Positions 1 to 7,223 of a stretch of DNA of 7,920 bases are shown here, one piece after another (positions within the stretch are counted from its first letter, which is position 1; each line of letters opens with the position of its first letter). This stretch comes from Croceicoccus sp. GTDB taxonomy: Bacteria > Pseudomonadota > Alphaproteobacteria > Sphingomonadales > Sphingomonadaceae. Under the pieces are notes generated by a model. The model was not told the origin of the DNA. It worked only from the letters and a program-made list of their open reading frames with translations, and did not search any database. Both the position numbers and the translations under genes were made by a program. The stretch spans positions 1 to 7,920 of the forward strand of contig JAPYSD010000146.1 in assembly GCA_029936705.1 (NCBI GenBank), given 5' to 3'.

Positions 1-1028
1 TCGTATGTACTATCGAGATAGCTGAGAGAAGTGCCGTCAGTATCCTCACGGTGCAAACGGCTAAAGTGCTCGTAGGCGCTGATCGAAGTGAGCGTAACGT
101 CAGGCGCGATTTCCCAATTTGCGGTGAGAGATACGCCAGAAGAGCGCAGCTTCATTCGAGGATCGTTGCCAGCGCCAGCAGTCCGTGGCTCGCTAGCGAA
201 TGCGTCTTCCTCGGTGGTCAGAATGTTATCTGCTTTGTAAAGCAGTACATCGGAGTTGTTGTAGCCGTAGTGAGCGCTGAGCAGGAAATTGAGACTATCG
301 CTCGCCTGCCAATCCAGTTGAAGCCGACCATTCATACGATCGGTGTCGCCCACGCTCCCACCAGTAACATAATTGGTCTGCCAGCCAGAGCTTTGCTGGA
401 CGGTCTCCAAGGCAAGCCTTGCAGAGATAGAATCGCCGATCGGGCCGCCAATCGCTCCTTCAGCGTTAAAGCTGTTGTACCGGCCATATCCAACCGACAG
501 ACTGGCTTCAGCGACATCGGACGGCTTGCGGCTGATGATGTTGATCGCACCAGCGTTGGTATTGCGGCCGTAGAGATCGCCCTGTGGACCTTTGAGGACC
601 TCGACGCGGTCGACATCGAAAAGTCCAAAAGACAGCATCGCGGGCGATACAAGATAGACATTATCGACATAGACCCCGGCAGCCGGGTTGTTGTTCACGG
701 CATAGTCGTTGAGGCCAATGCCGCGGATGCTGACATTCACGATACTGTTCGCAAGCACATTCTTGATCTGAACATTTGGCGTAATCCCGGCGAGATCGAC
801 GAGAGATTCAGTACCAGCTGCCTTCAGATCTTCGCCCGTCAAGACATTGATCGTGACGCCTACATCGTCGAGCCGCTGCGAACGCTTCTGAGCGGTCACA
901 ACGATCTCGTCGATCACGGGGCCTGTCGCGCCCTGATCCGCATCCTGGGCCAGCGCCGGAGCTGCACAAGCAATCCCGGCAGCCAGCATTGAGTATCGGC
1001 TTACGCCACGCATCAGTTGATTGAACAT
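1..1028 (-). CDS. TonB-dependent outer-membrane receptor, N-terminal part (runs off the left edge)
   Basis: The frame is open from an ATG at 1028 to base 1 with no stop, so about 342 residues are visible and the gene continues to the left. The N-terminus reads as a signal peptide: MFNQLMRGVSRYSML, a hydrophobic stretch, then an AxA site (PALAQ) near residues 24-28. A TonB-box/plug start, DEIVVTAQKR, follows at about 40-49. The plug shows the family signatures SIRGIGL (about 100-106), RVEVLKGPQG (141-150), LYGRNTNAGAINIISRKP (about 152-169), and then beta-barrel-type strands. Receptors of this family use TonB/ExbBD energy to move a scarce or bulky ligand across the outer membrane; a full protein is usually 700-800 residues. 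It starts 17 bp after the racemase stop, behind a GAGGGCGGA Shine-Dalgarno, so it is probably the last-seen gene of the operon and imports that pathway's substrate (inference). The ligand cannot be told. Confidence 0.93.
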   Translation of the reverse strand, partial: MFNQLMRGVSRYSMLAAGIACAAPALAQDADQGATGPVIDEIVVTAQKRSQRLDDVGVTINVLTGEDLKAAGTESLVDLAGITPNVQIKNVLANSIVNVSIRGIGLNDYAVNNNPAAGVYVDNVYLVSPAMLSFGLFDVDRVEVLKGPQGDLYGRNTNAGAINIISRKPSDVAEASLSVGYGRYNSFNAEGAIGGPIGDSISARLALETVQQSSGWQTNYVTGGSVGDTDRMNGRLQLDWQASDSLNFLLSAHYGYNNSDVLLYKADNILTTEEDAFASEPRTAGAGNDPRMKLRSSGVSLTANWEIAPDVTLTSISAYEHFSRLHREDTDGTSLSYLDSTY

Positions 1029-1045
1029 TTGTTCCGCCCTCGAAC

Positions 1046-1780
1046 CTAGATTGAAATGTCTGGAAAGCCGGCCAATTCCTTGGCTCGCGGCAATGCATAT
1101 GTGCGCTTGCTATGAGTCAGTCCCGCACGAACGATTCCCGCTGCCATGCAAACGGCTGTTGGAATGGGGTCGATGACTGGAAGTTCGATGCCCTTGGCCT
1201 TGAGCGCCTGTGAAATGGATTGGGCGCAACCAAGAAAGCCAGTGCACCCAAGGACAATCGCCTGAGCACCATCTTCTTCAACCGCTGCAATCGATGCCTC
1301 GGCCAATTCGGAGAATAGCCGGTCAGGTGCCGCCTCAAGCTCCAAAACAGGAATGTTGATGACGCGGACCGATGCAAGCTTGTCCTTGACCGCGTAGACT
1401 TTGGCCAAATTCTCCAGCATCGGAACCACGGAATCCAACACTGTTACGACGCTAAATCTGTGTCCCAGCATGGCACCAAGGTGCATCGCCATTTCGGACG
1501 GGCCGATAACAGGAATCGAGACCACTTCACGGACTGGCTTCATTCCCGGATCGCCCATGCAATCGATTATGATCGCATCCGCTCCTTCGCGTTCTGCCTT
1601 GATGGCTTCTGCAATGATGCCAGGCACAGAAAGCGCTTCGTCGAACTCGCTCTCGATCGATGCAGGCCCCGTCTTGATCAACGACTGCGTAATTTCGAGC
1701 TCATCGCTCATTAGTGAGGCCACGTCGTCAAGCGTTCGGATGCCCTCGGTTATTACCGGTGTGATAAGGTGAATGCGCAT
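1046..1780 (-). CDS. Asp/Glu racemase-superfamily protein, hydantoin racemase-like
   Basis: The gene encodes 244 residues, the usual length for hydantoin racemases. The start MRIHLITPVITEG resembles the family start. The two catalytic cysteines of the superfamily are in place: Cys74 in the motif IIDCMGDPG and Cys179 in VLGCTGF, close to the paired cysteines described for characterised hydantoin racemases. VIDPIPTAV (about 202-210) is the usual C-terminal motif. These enzymes are cofactor-free and racemise a carbon by a two-base mechanism; relatives act on hydantoins, Asp, Glu, allantoin or maleate. The start codon overlaps the upstream DUF917 stop by one base (TAATG), which points to translational coupling. 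The hydantoinase-like neighbour favours a cyclic ureide or its ring-opened product as substrate, but this is inferred from context. Maleate-isomerase-like or aspartate-racemase-like activity is the main alternative. Confidence 0.88.
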   Translation of the reverse strand: MRIHLITPVITEGIRTLDDVASLMSDELEITQSLIKTGPASIESEFDEALSVPGIIAEAIKAEREGADAIIIDCMGDPGMKPVREVVSIPVIGPSEMAMHLGAMLGHRFSVVTVLDSVVPMLENLAKVYAVKDKLASVRVINIPVLELEAAPDRLFSELAEASIAAVEEDGAQAIVLGCTGFLGCAQSISQALKAKGIELPVIDPIPTAVCMAAGIVRAGLTHSKRTYALPRAKELAGFPDISI

Positions 1781-2892
1781 TACAGGAGGTCCTCGATCAA
1801 GTTGGCGATGGGCGTGGCGGGATCATTGAGACCGAAGCACTGAGGCCCAACAACCTTCAGTGCTCGCTCGGTTCGAAGCATGGGCGGCGCACTACAGCCG
1901 ACGACTGCAACACGCTGGCCATAGGCAAGTCGTTCAGTTGGAATTGCATGGCCTGTCTCGGCATCAACGATGGTCACCAGATCAGGCACGACGCACCGCA
2001 ACTTGCCATCAACGTGCACGACGAGATTCTCGTTCTGGAATTGCAGCTGTGCTTCGCTTGTACCGTTAAGCTGCCTGATCGTACAGGTCCCGAAGACCCA
2101 ACCCTTGCTCGTGTCACGCTCAAGCCCAGTAATTTTTCCGCTGAATATGACCGCTGCATCACGATAATAGTCATGGTCGCGCAATGCCTTGATCAACCGA
2201 TCGAGCGGATGGTCAATCCAACCTTTTCCGGAAACAGCCTCGCCTATCTCAACGGCACCGGAGAGCGTTTTTGGAATTACAGCGCGTCGTGCTTCGGTAC
2301 CCGTCATTGGGTAGCAAGACATGCAGACGCTAGCGCCCATTGCGGCCACCACAGGACGGGCAAGTTCTTCAGCCTTCAATCCCGAATTTGTCTGGTAAAG
2401 CACCGAGTTTCCGTGCTCGTCTGCAATGGTCATGGGAGAGGTCGCCACCCCCTCAATATTGAAGCTGGTCATCTGCAACTGCGGAAAGGCGCGCCCCATT
2501 CCGTCGCCATCGACTATCGGCAGCCCACGCATCGCCGCATAGGCGACCGGCATCATTGAATTGCAACCACCAATCTCTGCAGAGATAATTGCGGTGGCTT
2601 CGCGTGAAAGGTATTTTTCCAGAGCGCGAACCGCCCTGTCCTGATCCTCTATCGAATAGAGCTTTTCGATCATGACTGTAGGCGCCCCCATGGCGGCTGC
2701 TACAAAGACGCTGTCCTCATCCTTCAGGTCATCGACAGCGATCACAGGGACCGGACCATGCCTGGCAATGGCTTCACGACAAAGCAGGGACCCAAGGTAA
2801 GGGTCACCGCCGCCGCCAGTACCAAGAAAGGAAGAGCCAATTGCGAGTTGCTCAATGTTGTCGAGATTTATTTCGCTAACCATCGGCCTCAT
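1780..2892 (-). CDS. DUF917 family protein (S-methyl thiohydantoin desulfurase-type family)
   Basis: The gene encodes 370 residues from ATG 2892. Family hallmarks are the N-terminal glycine loop GTGGGGDPYLG (24-34), EIGGCNSMMP (106-115) and DGDGMGRAFPQLQM (128-141), which are the most conserved blocks of DUF917 proteins. I recall that Pfam now names this family after S-methyl thiohydantoin desulfurase, a step that releases a thiol from a thiohydantoin in S-methyl-ergothioneine breakdown; most members have no tested function. DUF917 genes are usually paired with HyuA-like genes, as here, and fungi carry the two as one fused protein. The start overlaps the hydantoinase stop as ATGA. A start at 2883 (MVSEINL) is also possible, because GGGGGA then lies 9 bases upstream rather than touching the codon. 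The longer frame to 2925 lacks family similarity at its N-terminus. No signal peptide is seen, so it is probably cytosolic. Confidence 0.88.
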   Translation of the reverse strand: MRPMVSEINLDNIEQLAIGSSFLGTGGGGDPYLGSLLCREAIARHGPVPVIAVDDLKDEDSVFVAAAMGAPTVMIEKLYSIEDQDRAVRALEKYLSREATAIISAEIGGCNSMMPVAYAAMRGLPIVDGDGMGRAFPQLQMTSFNIEGVATSPMTIADEHGNSVLYQTNSGLKAEELARPVVAAMGASVCMSCYPMTGTEARRAVIPKTLSGAVEIGEAVSGKGWIDHPLDRLIKALRDHDYYRDAAVIFSGKITGLERDTSKGWVFGTCTIRQLNGTSEAQLQFQNENLVVHVDGKLRCVVPDLVTIVDAETGHAIPTERLAYGQRVAVVGCSAPPMLRTERALKVVGPQCFGLNDPATPIANLIEDLL

Positions 2893-4448
2893 TCCCCCAT
2901 CGCCAGATCGCCGACGACGCGGCACACAACGCGGGTTGCCCCGCCTGGCAAATATTGAAGTGGTACCGCTTCGATGTTCACGGTTTCGATCGACGACCTG
3001 TCAGCGCCCGCAGCGACGGCCTGCTCGACTGCCTGATTCTCGGCATCCGAAAGCGCGTTCTTTCGGCTTTCGTCGTCCGTAATGGCGTAGATGCGATCTA
3101 CCTCCCCGCTTACCTGCCCAATCGCCGCCCCAATCGCGTTGGCGACACCAGCATGTTCGGGCCTAAGCATTTCCGAAACGCCTCGCGGCTTTTCGTCAAC
3201 CAGCACCGAACCGCCACCGACAAGGATCATCGGAACATCGCCCGATGCAGTCTTCATGCGGTCAATTGCCTCTTCGAGCATGGCCAGAATGGCTGCTTGT
3301 GCGCCTGCGACCAGATCCTTCGAAAGCTCAGCGACCCTCGCGCGGTCACCAAACTCGGCGTGCCCTGAAGCCACAGCGATATCGCTGGTAGTCAACGTTT
3401 GGCCGCCGAAGATTAGGCCTTCGGTGTGGAGCTTGTAGCCAACGGAATCCGGGCCAACTGTGATCCGGTCATCCTGCTTGCGCACTACACTGCCACCACC
3501 AAGACCGATCGACAAAACGTCGGGCATTCGGAAATTGGTCCGAACACCACCGACATCAACGTGAACAGATGACTGGCGCGGAAAGTTTGAAACGAGGACG
3601 CCGATATCGGAAGTCGTGCCGCCGATATCGACCACTATCGCGTCACTCGCGCCCGTAAGCCATGCAGCGCCTCGCAGCGAGTTGGTTGGACCAGCAGCGA
3701 ATGTGAGAACCGGATACTTCTGCATGTGATCGGCACTCATTAAAGTGCCGTCGTTTTGGCTGATGAAGAATGGGGCTGTGATATTTAGGTCAGTCAGCGC
3801 TTTGTTGAATGCCGCCGTGATCTGCTTGGCGAGCGGCCTGAGACTGGCATTCATAATGGCGGCGTTCTCGCGTTCCAGCAGACCCACGCGGCCAAGTTCG
3901 CTGGATAGGGACACCTCCAGCTTGGGATCAATATCTGCGATCAACTCTGCCGCGCGCTGCTCATGCGCAGCATTAAGTTGGCTGAACATACAGGAGACGG
4001 CGATCTGGGTGAGCCCCATCTCTTTCGCTTCATCGACAGCCGTGGCAATCGTAGCCTCATCAAGCGCGCCGATCTCGCGACCGTCAAATTCAAATCCTCC
4101 GGCCACCATCGTTCGGCCGCCACAGACCGCGCTTCTGAGATCATCCGGCCAGGCAGAGAACGGCGGGATGCCGCGACCGGCAGGAAAACCAAGACGGATC
4201 GCATACACGGGAACGAGTTCACGACGCTGTACGAAAGCGTTGGTGAAATGGGTTGTGCCGATCATGACCGCATCGATGCGATCAGCTGAAACCCCGCAAT
4301 CCTCGATCAATGCGGCAATTGCGTCTGAGATTCCCGAGCTGACATCTCCGGTGGTTGGGCGCTTGACGCTGCCCAGCACCTGCTTTCCCGAGAGCAAGGC
4401 AGCGTCGGTATTTGTACCGCCAACGTCGACACCAATTCTCAAATCCAT
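2889..4448 (-). CDS. Hydantoinase/oxoprolinase family protein (HyuA-like, short form)
   Basis: The gene encodes 519 residues from ATG 4448. It has the ASKHA-type phosphate motifs VDVGGTNTDA (7-16) and VDIGGTTSDIG (273-283), plus the late glycine block LVGGGSVL (409-416). TTHFTNAF (65-72), LLEREN (190-195) and FAAGPTNSLRG (250-260) are typical of HyuA proteins. Characterised relatives use ATP to open 5-oxoproline, hydantoins or N-methylhydantoin, or to carboxylate acetone, and are longer (about 680 residues or more) with a separate HyuB partner. This short form lacks a HyuB gene nearby and is followed at once by DUF917, a recurrent pairing. The frame extends upstream to a TTG at 4499, but family proteins begin at M-x-RIGVDVGG, and GGGGAGA lies directly before the 4448 ATG, so the shorter start is chosen. 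It is the first gene of the operon. The exact substrate is unknown. Confidence 0.9.
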   Translation of the reverse strand: MDLRIGVDVGGTNTDAALLSGKQVLGSVKRPTTGDVSSGISDAIAALIEDCGVSADRIDAVMIGTTHFTNAFVQRRELVPVYAIRLGFPAGRGIPPFSAWPDDLRSAVCGGRTMVAGGFEFDGREIGALDEATIATAVDEAKEMGLTQIAVSCMFSQLNAAHEQRAAELIADIDPKLEVSLSSELGRVGLLERENAAIMNASLRPLAKQITAAFNKALTDLNITAPFFISQNDGTLMSADHMQKYPVLTFAAGPTNSLRGAAWLTGASDAIVVDIGGTTSDIGVLVSNFPRQSSVHVDVGGVRTNFRMPDVLSIGLGGGSVVRKQDDRITVGPDSVGYKLHTEGLIFGGQTLTTSDIAVASGHAEFGDRARVAELSKDLVAGAQAAILAMLEEAIDRMKTASGDVPMILVGGGSVLVDEKPRGVSEMLRPEHAGVANAIGAAIGQVSGEVDRIYAITDDESRKNALSDAENQAVEQAVAAGADRSSIETVNIEAVPLQYLPGGATRVVCRVVGDLAMGE

Positions 4449-4525
4449 TCTCCCCAATGGCTTGCAGCTCAGACAAGCAAGGAGAGAGATGAACGGCAAT
4501 TCGGTCTGTCAGTAGGCTGCGCCTG

Positions 4526-4537
4526 CTACTCGGTAGT
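4526..4537. promoter_or_regulatory. Candidate operator, CTACTCGGTAGT, upstream of the catabolic operon
   Basis: The dyad CTAC-TCG-GTAG with a flanking T lies 88 bp upstream of the hydantoinase ATG. It matches 11 of 12 bases of a dyad 27 bp upstream of the regulator gene (minus strand CTACTTGGTAGT, 7064-7075). A symmetric motif shared by a LuxR-family gene and the adjacent operon is what an autoregulated activator's binding site would look like. Binding itself is inference. Confidence 0.45.
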
Positions 4538-4556
4538 GCCGCCATGATTCGCGTTT

Positions 4557-4579
4557 GATAAAACTACCGATATTGGTAG
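4557..4579 (-). terminator. Possible weak intrinsic terminator of the regulator gene (or an extra operator dyad)
   Basis: Nine bases after the regulator's stop, the minus strand reads CTACC-AATATC-GGTAG followed by TTTTATC. That is a 5-bp stem (6 with a G-U pair), a 6-base loop and a short T-run, the shape of a weak Rho-independent terminator. The same half-sites, ACTACC and GGTAG, also occur in the candidate operator, though with a wider spacing, so it may instead bind the regulator. The two readings are not exclusive. Confidence 0.35.
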
Positions 4580-4588
4580 CCCTGGGCT

Positions 4589-7036
4589 TCAGATTAGATT
4601 TCGATCGCGCGCAATGGCGACAGCCGAGAGCCGGTCATGCACCTGCAACTTACGAAAAACATTCTTCAAATGATAGCGGACACCATTATCCGAAATGCCA
4701 AGCTGTCGTGCCAGTTCCTTGTCTGATCCGCCTTGTGCTAGCGCCATGAGGACTTCAGACTCTCTATCGGACAGATGTGCGTCGGATGCGTTCTTGAGGC
4801 TAACATTCTCCCCGACGATCCTGGCAAGAAACTTGGATTCGGCAGGGTTCAATCCAAGCGAGCCTCTAACTTCGCCAGCCATGTGCCTAATGTCTCTTCC
4901 GGCGAAATCGGCCAGATGTCGATAGATACCAGTCTCGGTTCCGTCGGTAAGGAGCTTGCGCAGCAACTGCTTTGCTTGATCATCGCCCATCCGCGAGAGC
5001 AGCACGAACTCAAGTGTCTGATAGCGCATCTGCGAGCGCCTCAGGCCAAGCCTTTCGGCTTCCGCACAGCGCTTGGCGAGAAACTTCAATGCTTCTGGTA
5101 TCTTCCCTTTGGCGATGCTTTGGTGCGCTCTCGCCAATGTGTAGGTCTCGCGCTCTTGCCAGCTCCAATAGGGATCATCTTGTTCGATCTTGAAACGCGG
5201 TAGCGGCAAGTCAGATTCCTGCGTCAGGCTGCTTTCGCCCGCCAAGCAAACAGCTAGCCCGCTGAGCAATCTGGCAACCCGGTCTAGGCCACGAGACCGT
5301 AGCTTTGCCTGTTCATTCGCAAGCATCTCAATGGTGGAATCAAGCCCACTGCTTCGGAGATGAAGCCGGGCCATGGGCTCGTAGGCGGCACAGTAGATGT
5401 CAAACCATGCCTCGGCTTCTGGCATCCGATATGCTGATTTCCTTAGCGCACTTCGGGCACTGGTCAATCGGCCGGTCTCATACTCGATAGAAGCGGTTAG
5501 TGCGGAAATGACAGTCTCGACGCCAACATCATCACAGAACTCATCTCTCCATGCCCGCCGAGCAATCGAAACATTTCTGCGTGCGGCAGTTGGCATGCCT
5601 TGAGCCAATTCCATCGCCGCCTCATGCAGGTGCAAGAACATCAAGTTGTAGCTAGATCCTGCACTTTCGGCGTATCGGCGGGCTTCGCGCAGATCGACAG
5701 CGGCTTTGGGAAACCTTGCCCTTTGGGCATTTAGGACAAGGCTCAAAGTGTTTAGAAAGGTTTGCCAGGCAGGCTCTGCATTGTCTTCGGTAAGCATCCC
5801 GGCAAGCAATTCAAGATCGTTTTGCCGCGCGAGAGAGCACCCGTAGACAAGGAGGGTTACCCTTACGATCTCGATCTCTTTCTCCATGCTTGCAACAATC
5901 TCGGAATCGCTTGCCAGCTTCTTCAGCTCAGCTTCCGCATGATTGATATGGCCAAGCTTGAGATCAACGATGCAGCGCATCATCCTCAACATAGGAGATG
6001 GCGCGACTACGTCTTCGCCCGCGAAATCAACAAAGGCCTGCACATTCGAGAAGCCACAAAGCACCCATATCAACAGGGCACCGTGCGCTTCGGCGTAGGA
6101 AGCTATTCGCTCAGGACTGCCTGCTTCAGCGGCAAGCCGCGCTGCATCGGTTAACTGGCCGGCAGAGGAACATAGATCCGCCATTTCGAGCATGGTCTGC
6201 CGGTGTGCAGTTGGATCCTCTGCTATCGAGCGATCAAGGCAGTAAGCTCTGAGAGCGGGAGCGATTTCGAACAACCTTCCTTTTTGGTTGACCAATCCAG
6301 CGAGCCGTTGAGCCAATGATGACAATGTCCGATCATCTCTTTCAGCATTCTGCAATGAGGAGATAGATGGATCACTCAATAGCGATGCCCGGGTGAGTGA
6401 ATTCCAATCCTTGGTCGAGATGAGTGGGGCTAAATGCTGATCGATGAATTCGAACATTCCGCTAGCTCGAAGCAAGTCAGCATCGGCGATATCCAACTCG
6501 TTGACGTTCGCACCTTGAAAGAAATTCAAAAGCAACTCGAAAGCCACCGGCCAATTTCCGGACAACCGAGCAATGCGCTCTCGATCTACCTTACGGCCAA
6601 TGCCACTCAATCCAGAGCGCAACTCGGATTCTGACAGCGCCAATTGTTCTTGCCCGATGAAGGTGACCAGATTCTCAGCACGAAGTCTCGACAATGGGAA
6701 GGAGCCACTTGGGTCGATGCTCAAGTAACACTGCGAGTCAGTCTCGTCCCTGGAATGGCGCTCAATCGCCAAACTAAGATACCCGGAATCCATCTGATCG
6801 ACGTCAACTATCGCAATGACAGAAGGATCGCCGTCAATTATTCGATTTGCGGCGAGCCTCGGATCGCGGCTGTGATCGATGGCATCAAAGATCTTCGCGC
6901 TTTGAGAATTGTCAGTTGATCGAACCAATTCGCTCAGCAGCCTACGCTTACGAAACCCAGGCGGAGCGCAGAGGACAACTCTTGGCCCTGCTGCCCGAAC
7001 ATCTGCAACGAGCGCATCAAGAACATTTCCGGACAT
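4589..7036 (-). CDS. LuxR-family transcriptional regulator, MalT-like (large, STAND-type architecture)
   Basis: The gene encodes 815 residues. The C-terminus (about 755-815) is a clear LuxR helix-turn-helix: LSDRESEVL, then GGSDKELARQLGISDNGVRYH and LKNVFRKL. The N-terminus has the position and shape of a MalT-type nucleotide-binding domain, but the P-loop is degenerate: APPGFRKRR (24-32) in place of the usual AGxGKT, keeping Lys30 and losing the second Gly and the Thr. A Walker-B-like strand, VIAIVDVD, lies at 73-80. The middle (about 320-740) is helical and alanine/leucine-rich, like the TPR-type effector region of MalT proteins. In-frame TGA and TAG stops lie just upstream of the start, so 7036 is the earliest possible ATG. 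It lies directly upstream of, and in the same direction as, the catabolic operon, and probably activates it in response to the substrate (inference). Its base composition looks less GC-rich than the tra genes. Confidence 0.9.
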   Translation of the reverse strand: MSGNVLDALVADVRAAGPRVVLCAPPGFRKRRLLSELVRSTDNSQSAKIFDAIDHSRDPRLAANRIIDGDPSVIAIVDVDQMDSGYLSLAIERHSRDETDSQCYLSIDPSGSFPLSRLRAENLVTFIGQEQLALSESELRSGLSGIGRKVDRERIARLSGNWPVAFELLLNFFQGANVNELDIADADLLRASGMFEFIDQHLAPLISTKDWNSLTRASLLSDPSISSLQNAERDDRTLSSLAQRLAGLVNQKGRLFEIAPALRAYCLDRSIAEDPTAHRQTMLEMADLCSSAGQLTDAARLAAEAGSPERIASYAEAHGALLIWVLCGFSNVQAFVDFAGEDVVAPSPMLRMMRCIVDLKLGHINHAEAELKKLASDSEIVASMEKEIEIVRVTLLVYGCSLARQNDLELLAGMLTEDNAEPAWQTFLNTLSLVLNAQRARFPKAAVDLREARRYAESAGSSYNLMFLHLHEAAMELAQGMPTAARRNVSIARRAWRDEFCDDVGVETVISALTASIEYETGRLTSARSALRKSAYRMPEAEAWFDIYCAAYEPMARLHLRSSGLDSTIEMLANEQAKLRSRGLDRVARLLSGLAVCLAGESSLTQESDLPLPRFKIEQDDPYWSWQERETYTLARAHQSIAKGKIPEALKFLAKRCAEAERLGLRRSQMRYQTLEFVLLSRMGDDQAKQLLRKLLTDGTETGIYRHLADFAGRDIRHMAGEVRGSLGLNPAESKFLARIVGENVSLKNASDAHLSDRESEVLMALAQGGSDKELARQLGISDNGVRYHLKNVFRKLQVHDRLSAVAIARDRNLI

Positions 7037-7063
7037 CTGCCTTGCCTATCATGGCCCAAGCCT

Positions 7064-7076
7064 ACTACCAAGTAGT
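7064..7076. promoter_or_regulatory. Candidate operator upstream of the LuxR-family gene (ACTAC-CAA-GTAGT)
   Basis: A perfect 5-bp inverted repeat with a 3-bp spacer lies 27 bp upstream of the regulator's ATG. On the minus strand it includes CTACTTGGTAGT, 11 of 12 bases identical to the dyad in front of the catabolic operon (4526-4537). This suggests autoregulation. No convincing -35/-10 pair was found around it. Confidence 0.45.
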
Positions 7077-7088
7077 CAGCAAAGGATT

Positions 7089-7133
7089 TTGGGTCAGAGA
7101 TGGCCGTCGAAAATGTCCACTTTCAGGACCCAA
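7089..7133. repeat. Inverted repeat TTGGGTC / GACCCAA in the regulator-tra spacer
   Basis: The 7-bp arms at 7089-7095 and 7127-7133 are perfect (9 bp with one mismatch) and are separated by 31 bp. It lies between the regulator and the conjugation genes, in a stretch with no convincing gene. It may be a relic of an insertion or chance; nothing identifies it further. Confidence 0.3.
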
Positions 7134-7159
7134 GATCTTCGATCGCTTTGTCTTGGATT

Positions 7160-7219
7160 GGGGCGCAAAGCTGATGCGAAGAAGCACCTTTCAAAGTCGA
7201 GATACGGGAGTTGCGCCCC
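7160..7219. repeat. GC-rich inverted repeat GGGGCGCAA / TTGCGCCCC just after traD
   Basis: The 9-bp arms at 7160-7168 and 7211-7219 are perfect, with a 42-base interior. The structure begins 4 bp after the traD-like stop (7224). It could form a large stem-loop at the 3' end of the tra transcript, but no T-run follows on the minus strand, so it is not a standard intrinsic terminator. A boundary or insertion relic is the alternative. Confidence 0.45.
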
Positions 7220-7223
7220 GCGC

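Larger units (their letters stand above)
4449..4588. promoter_or_regulatory. Intergenic control region of the hydantoinase-DUF917-racemase-receptor operon
   Basis: These 140 bp separate the regulator stop from the hydantoinase start, both on the minus strand. They hold two dyads built on ACTAC/GTAG half-sites, listed separately (4526-4537 and 4557-4579). A looser pair, AGTAG (4511-4515) with CTACT (4526-4530), lies between the first dyad and the gene. On the minus strand, CTGACA at 4512-4507 resembles a -35 element (one mismatch from TTGACA), but no convincing -10 lies at the right spacing. The promoter is therefore inferred from layout and not read directly. Confidence 0.45.

Noticed and set aside
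51..992. Long open frame of 313 codons on the plus strand
   Set aside because: It is antisense to the TonB-dependent receptor, whose signal peptide, TonB box and plug motifs are clear on the minus strand. The plus-strand translation shows no family motif.
808..1098. 96-codon minus-strand frame across the racemase-receptor junction
   Set aside because: It is out of frame with both real genes, and its translation is Cys/Arg-rich with no recognisable domain.
2893..2925. Longer DUF917 start at 2925 (MPRRRRSGDGG)
   Set aside because: The extension is basic, lies inside the hydantoinase gene and has no family similarity. The ATGA overlap at 2892 is a more typical operon start.
3745..4515. 256-codon open frame on the plus strand
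   Set aside because: It mirrors the hydantoinase-like gene in antisense and is serine/alanine-rich, as expected of such a shadow.
7081..7133. End of an insertion sequence in the spacer
   Set aside because: The stretch around AATGTCCACTTT looked faintly like an IS end, but there is no transposase, no target duplication and no second end that I can identify.
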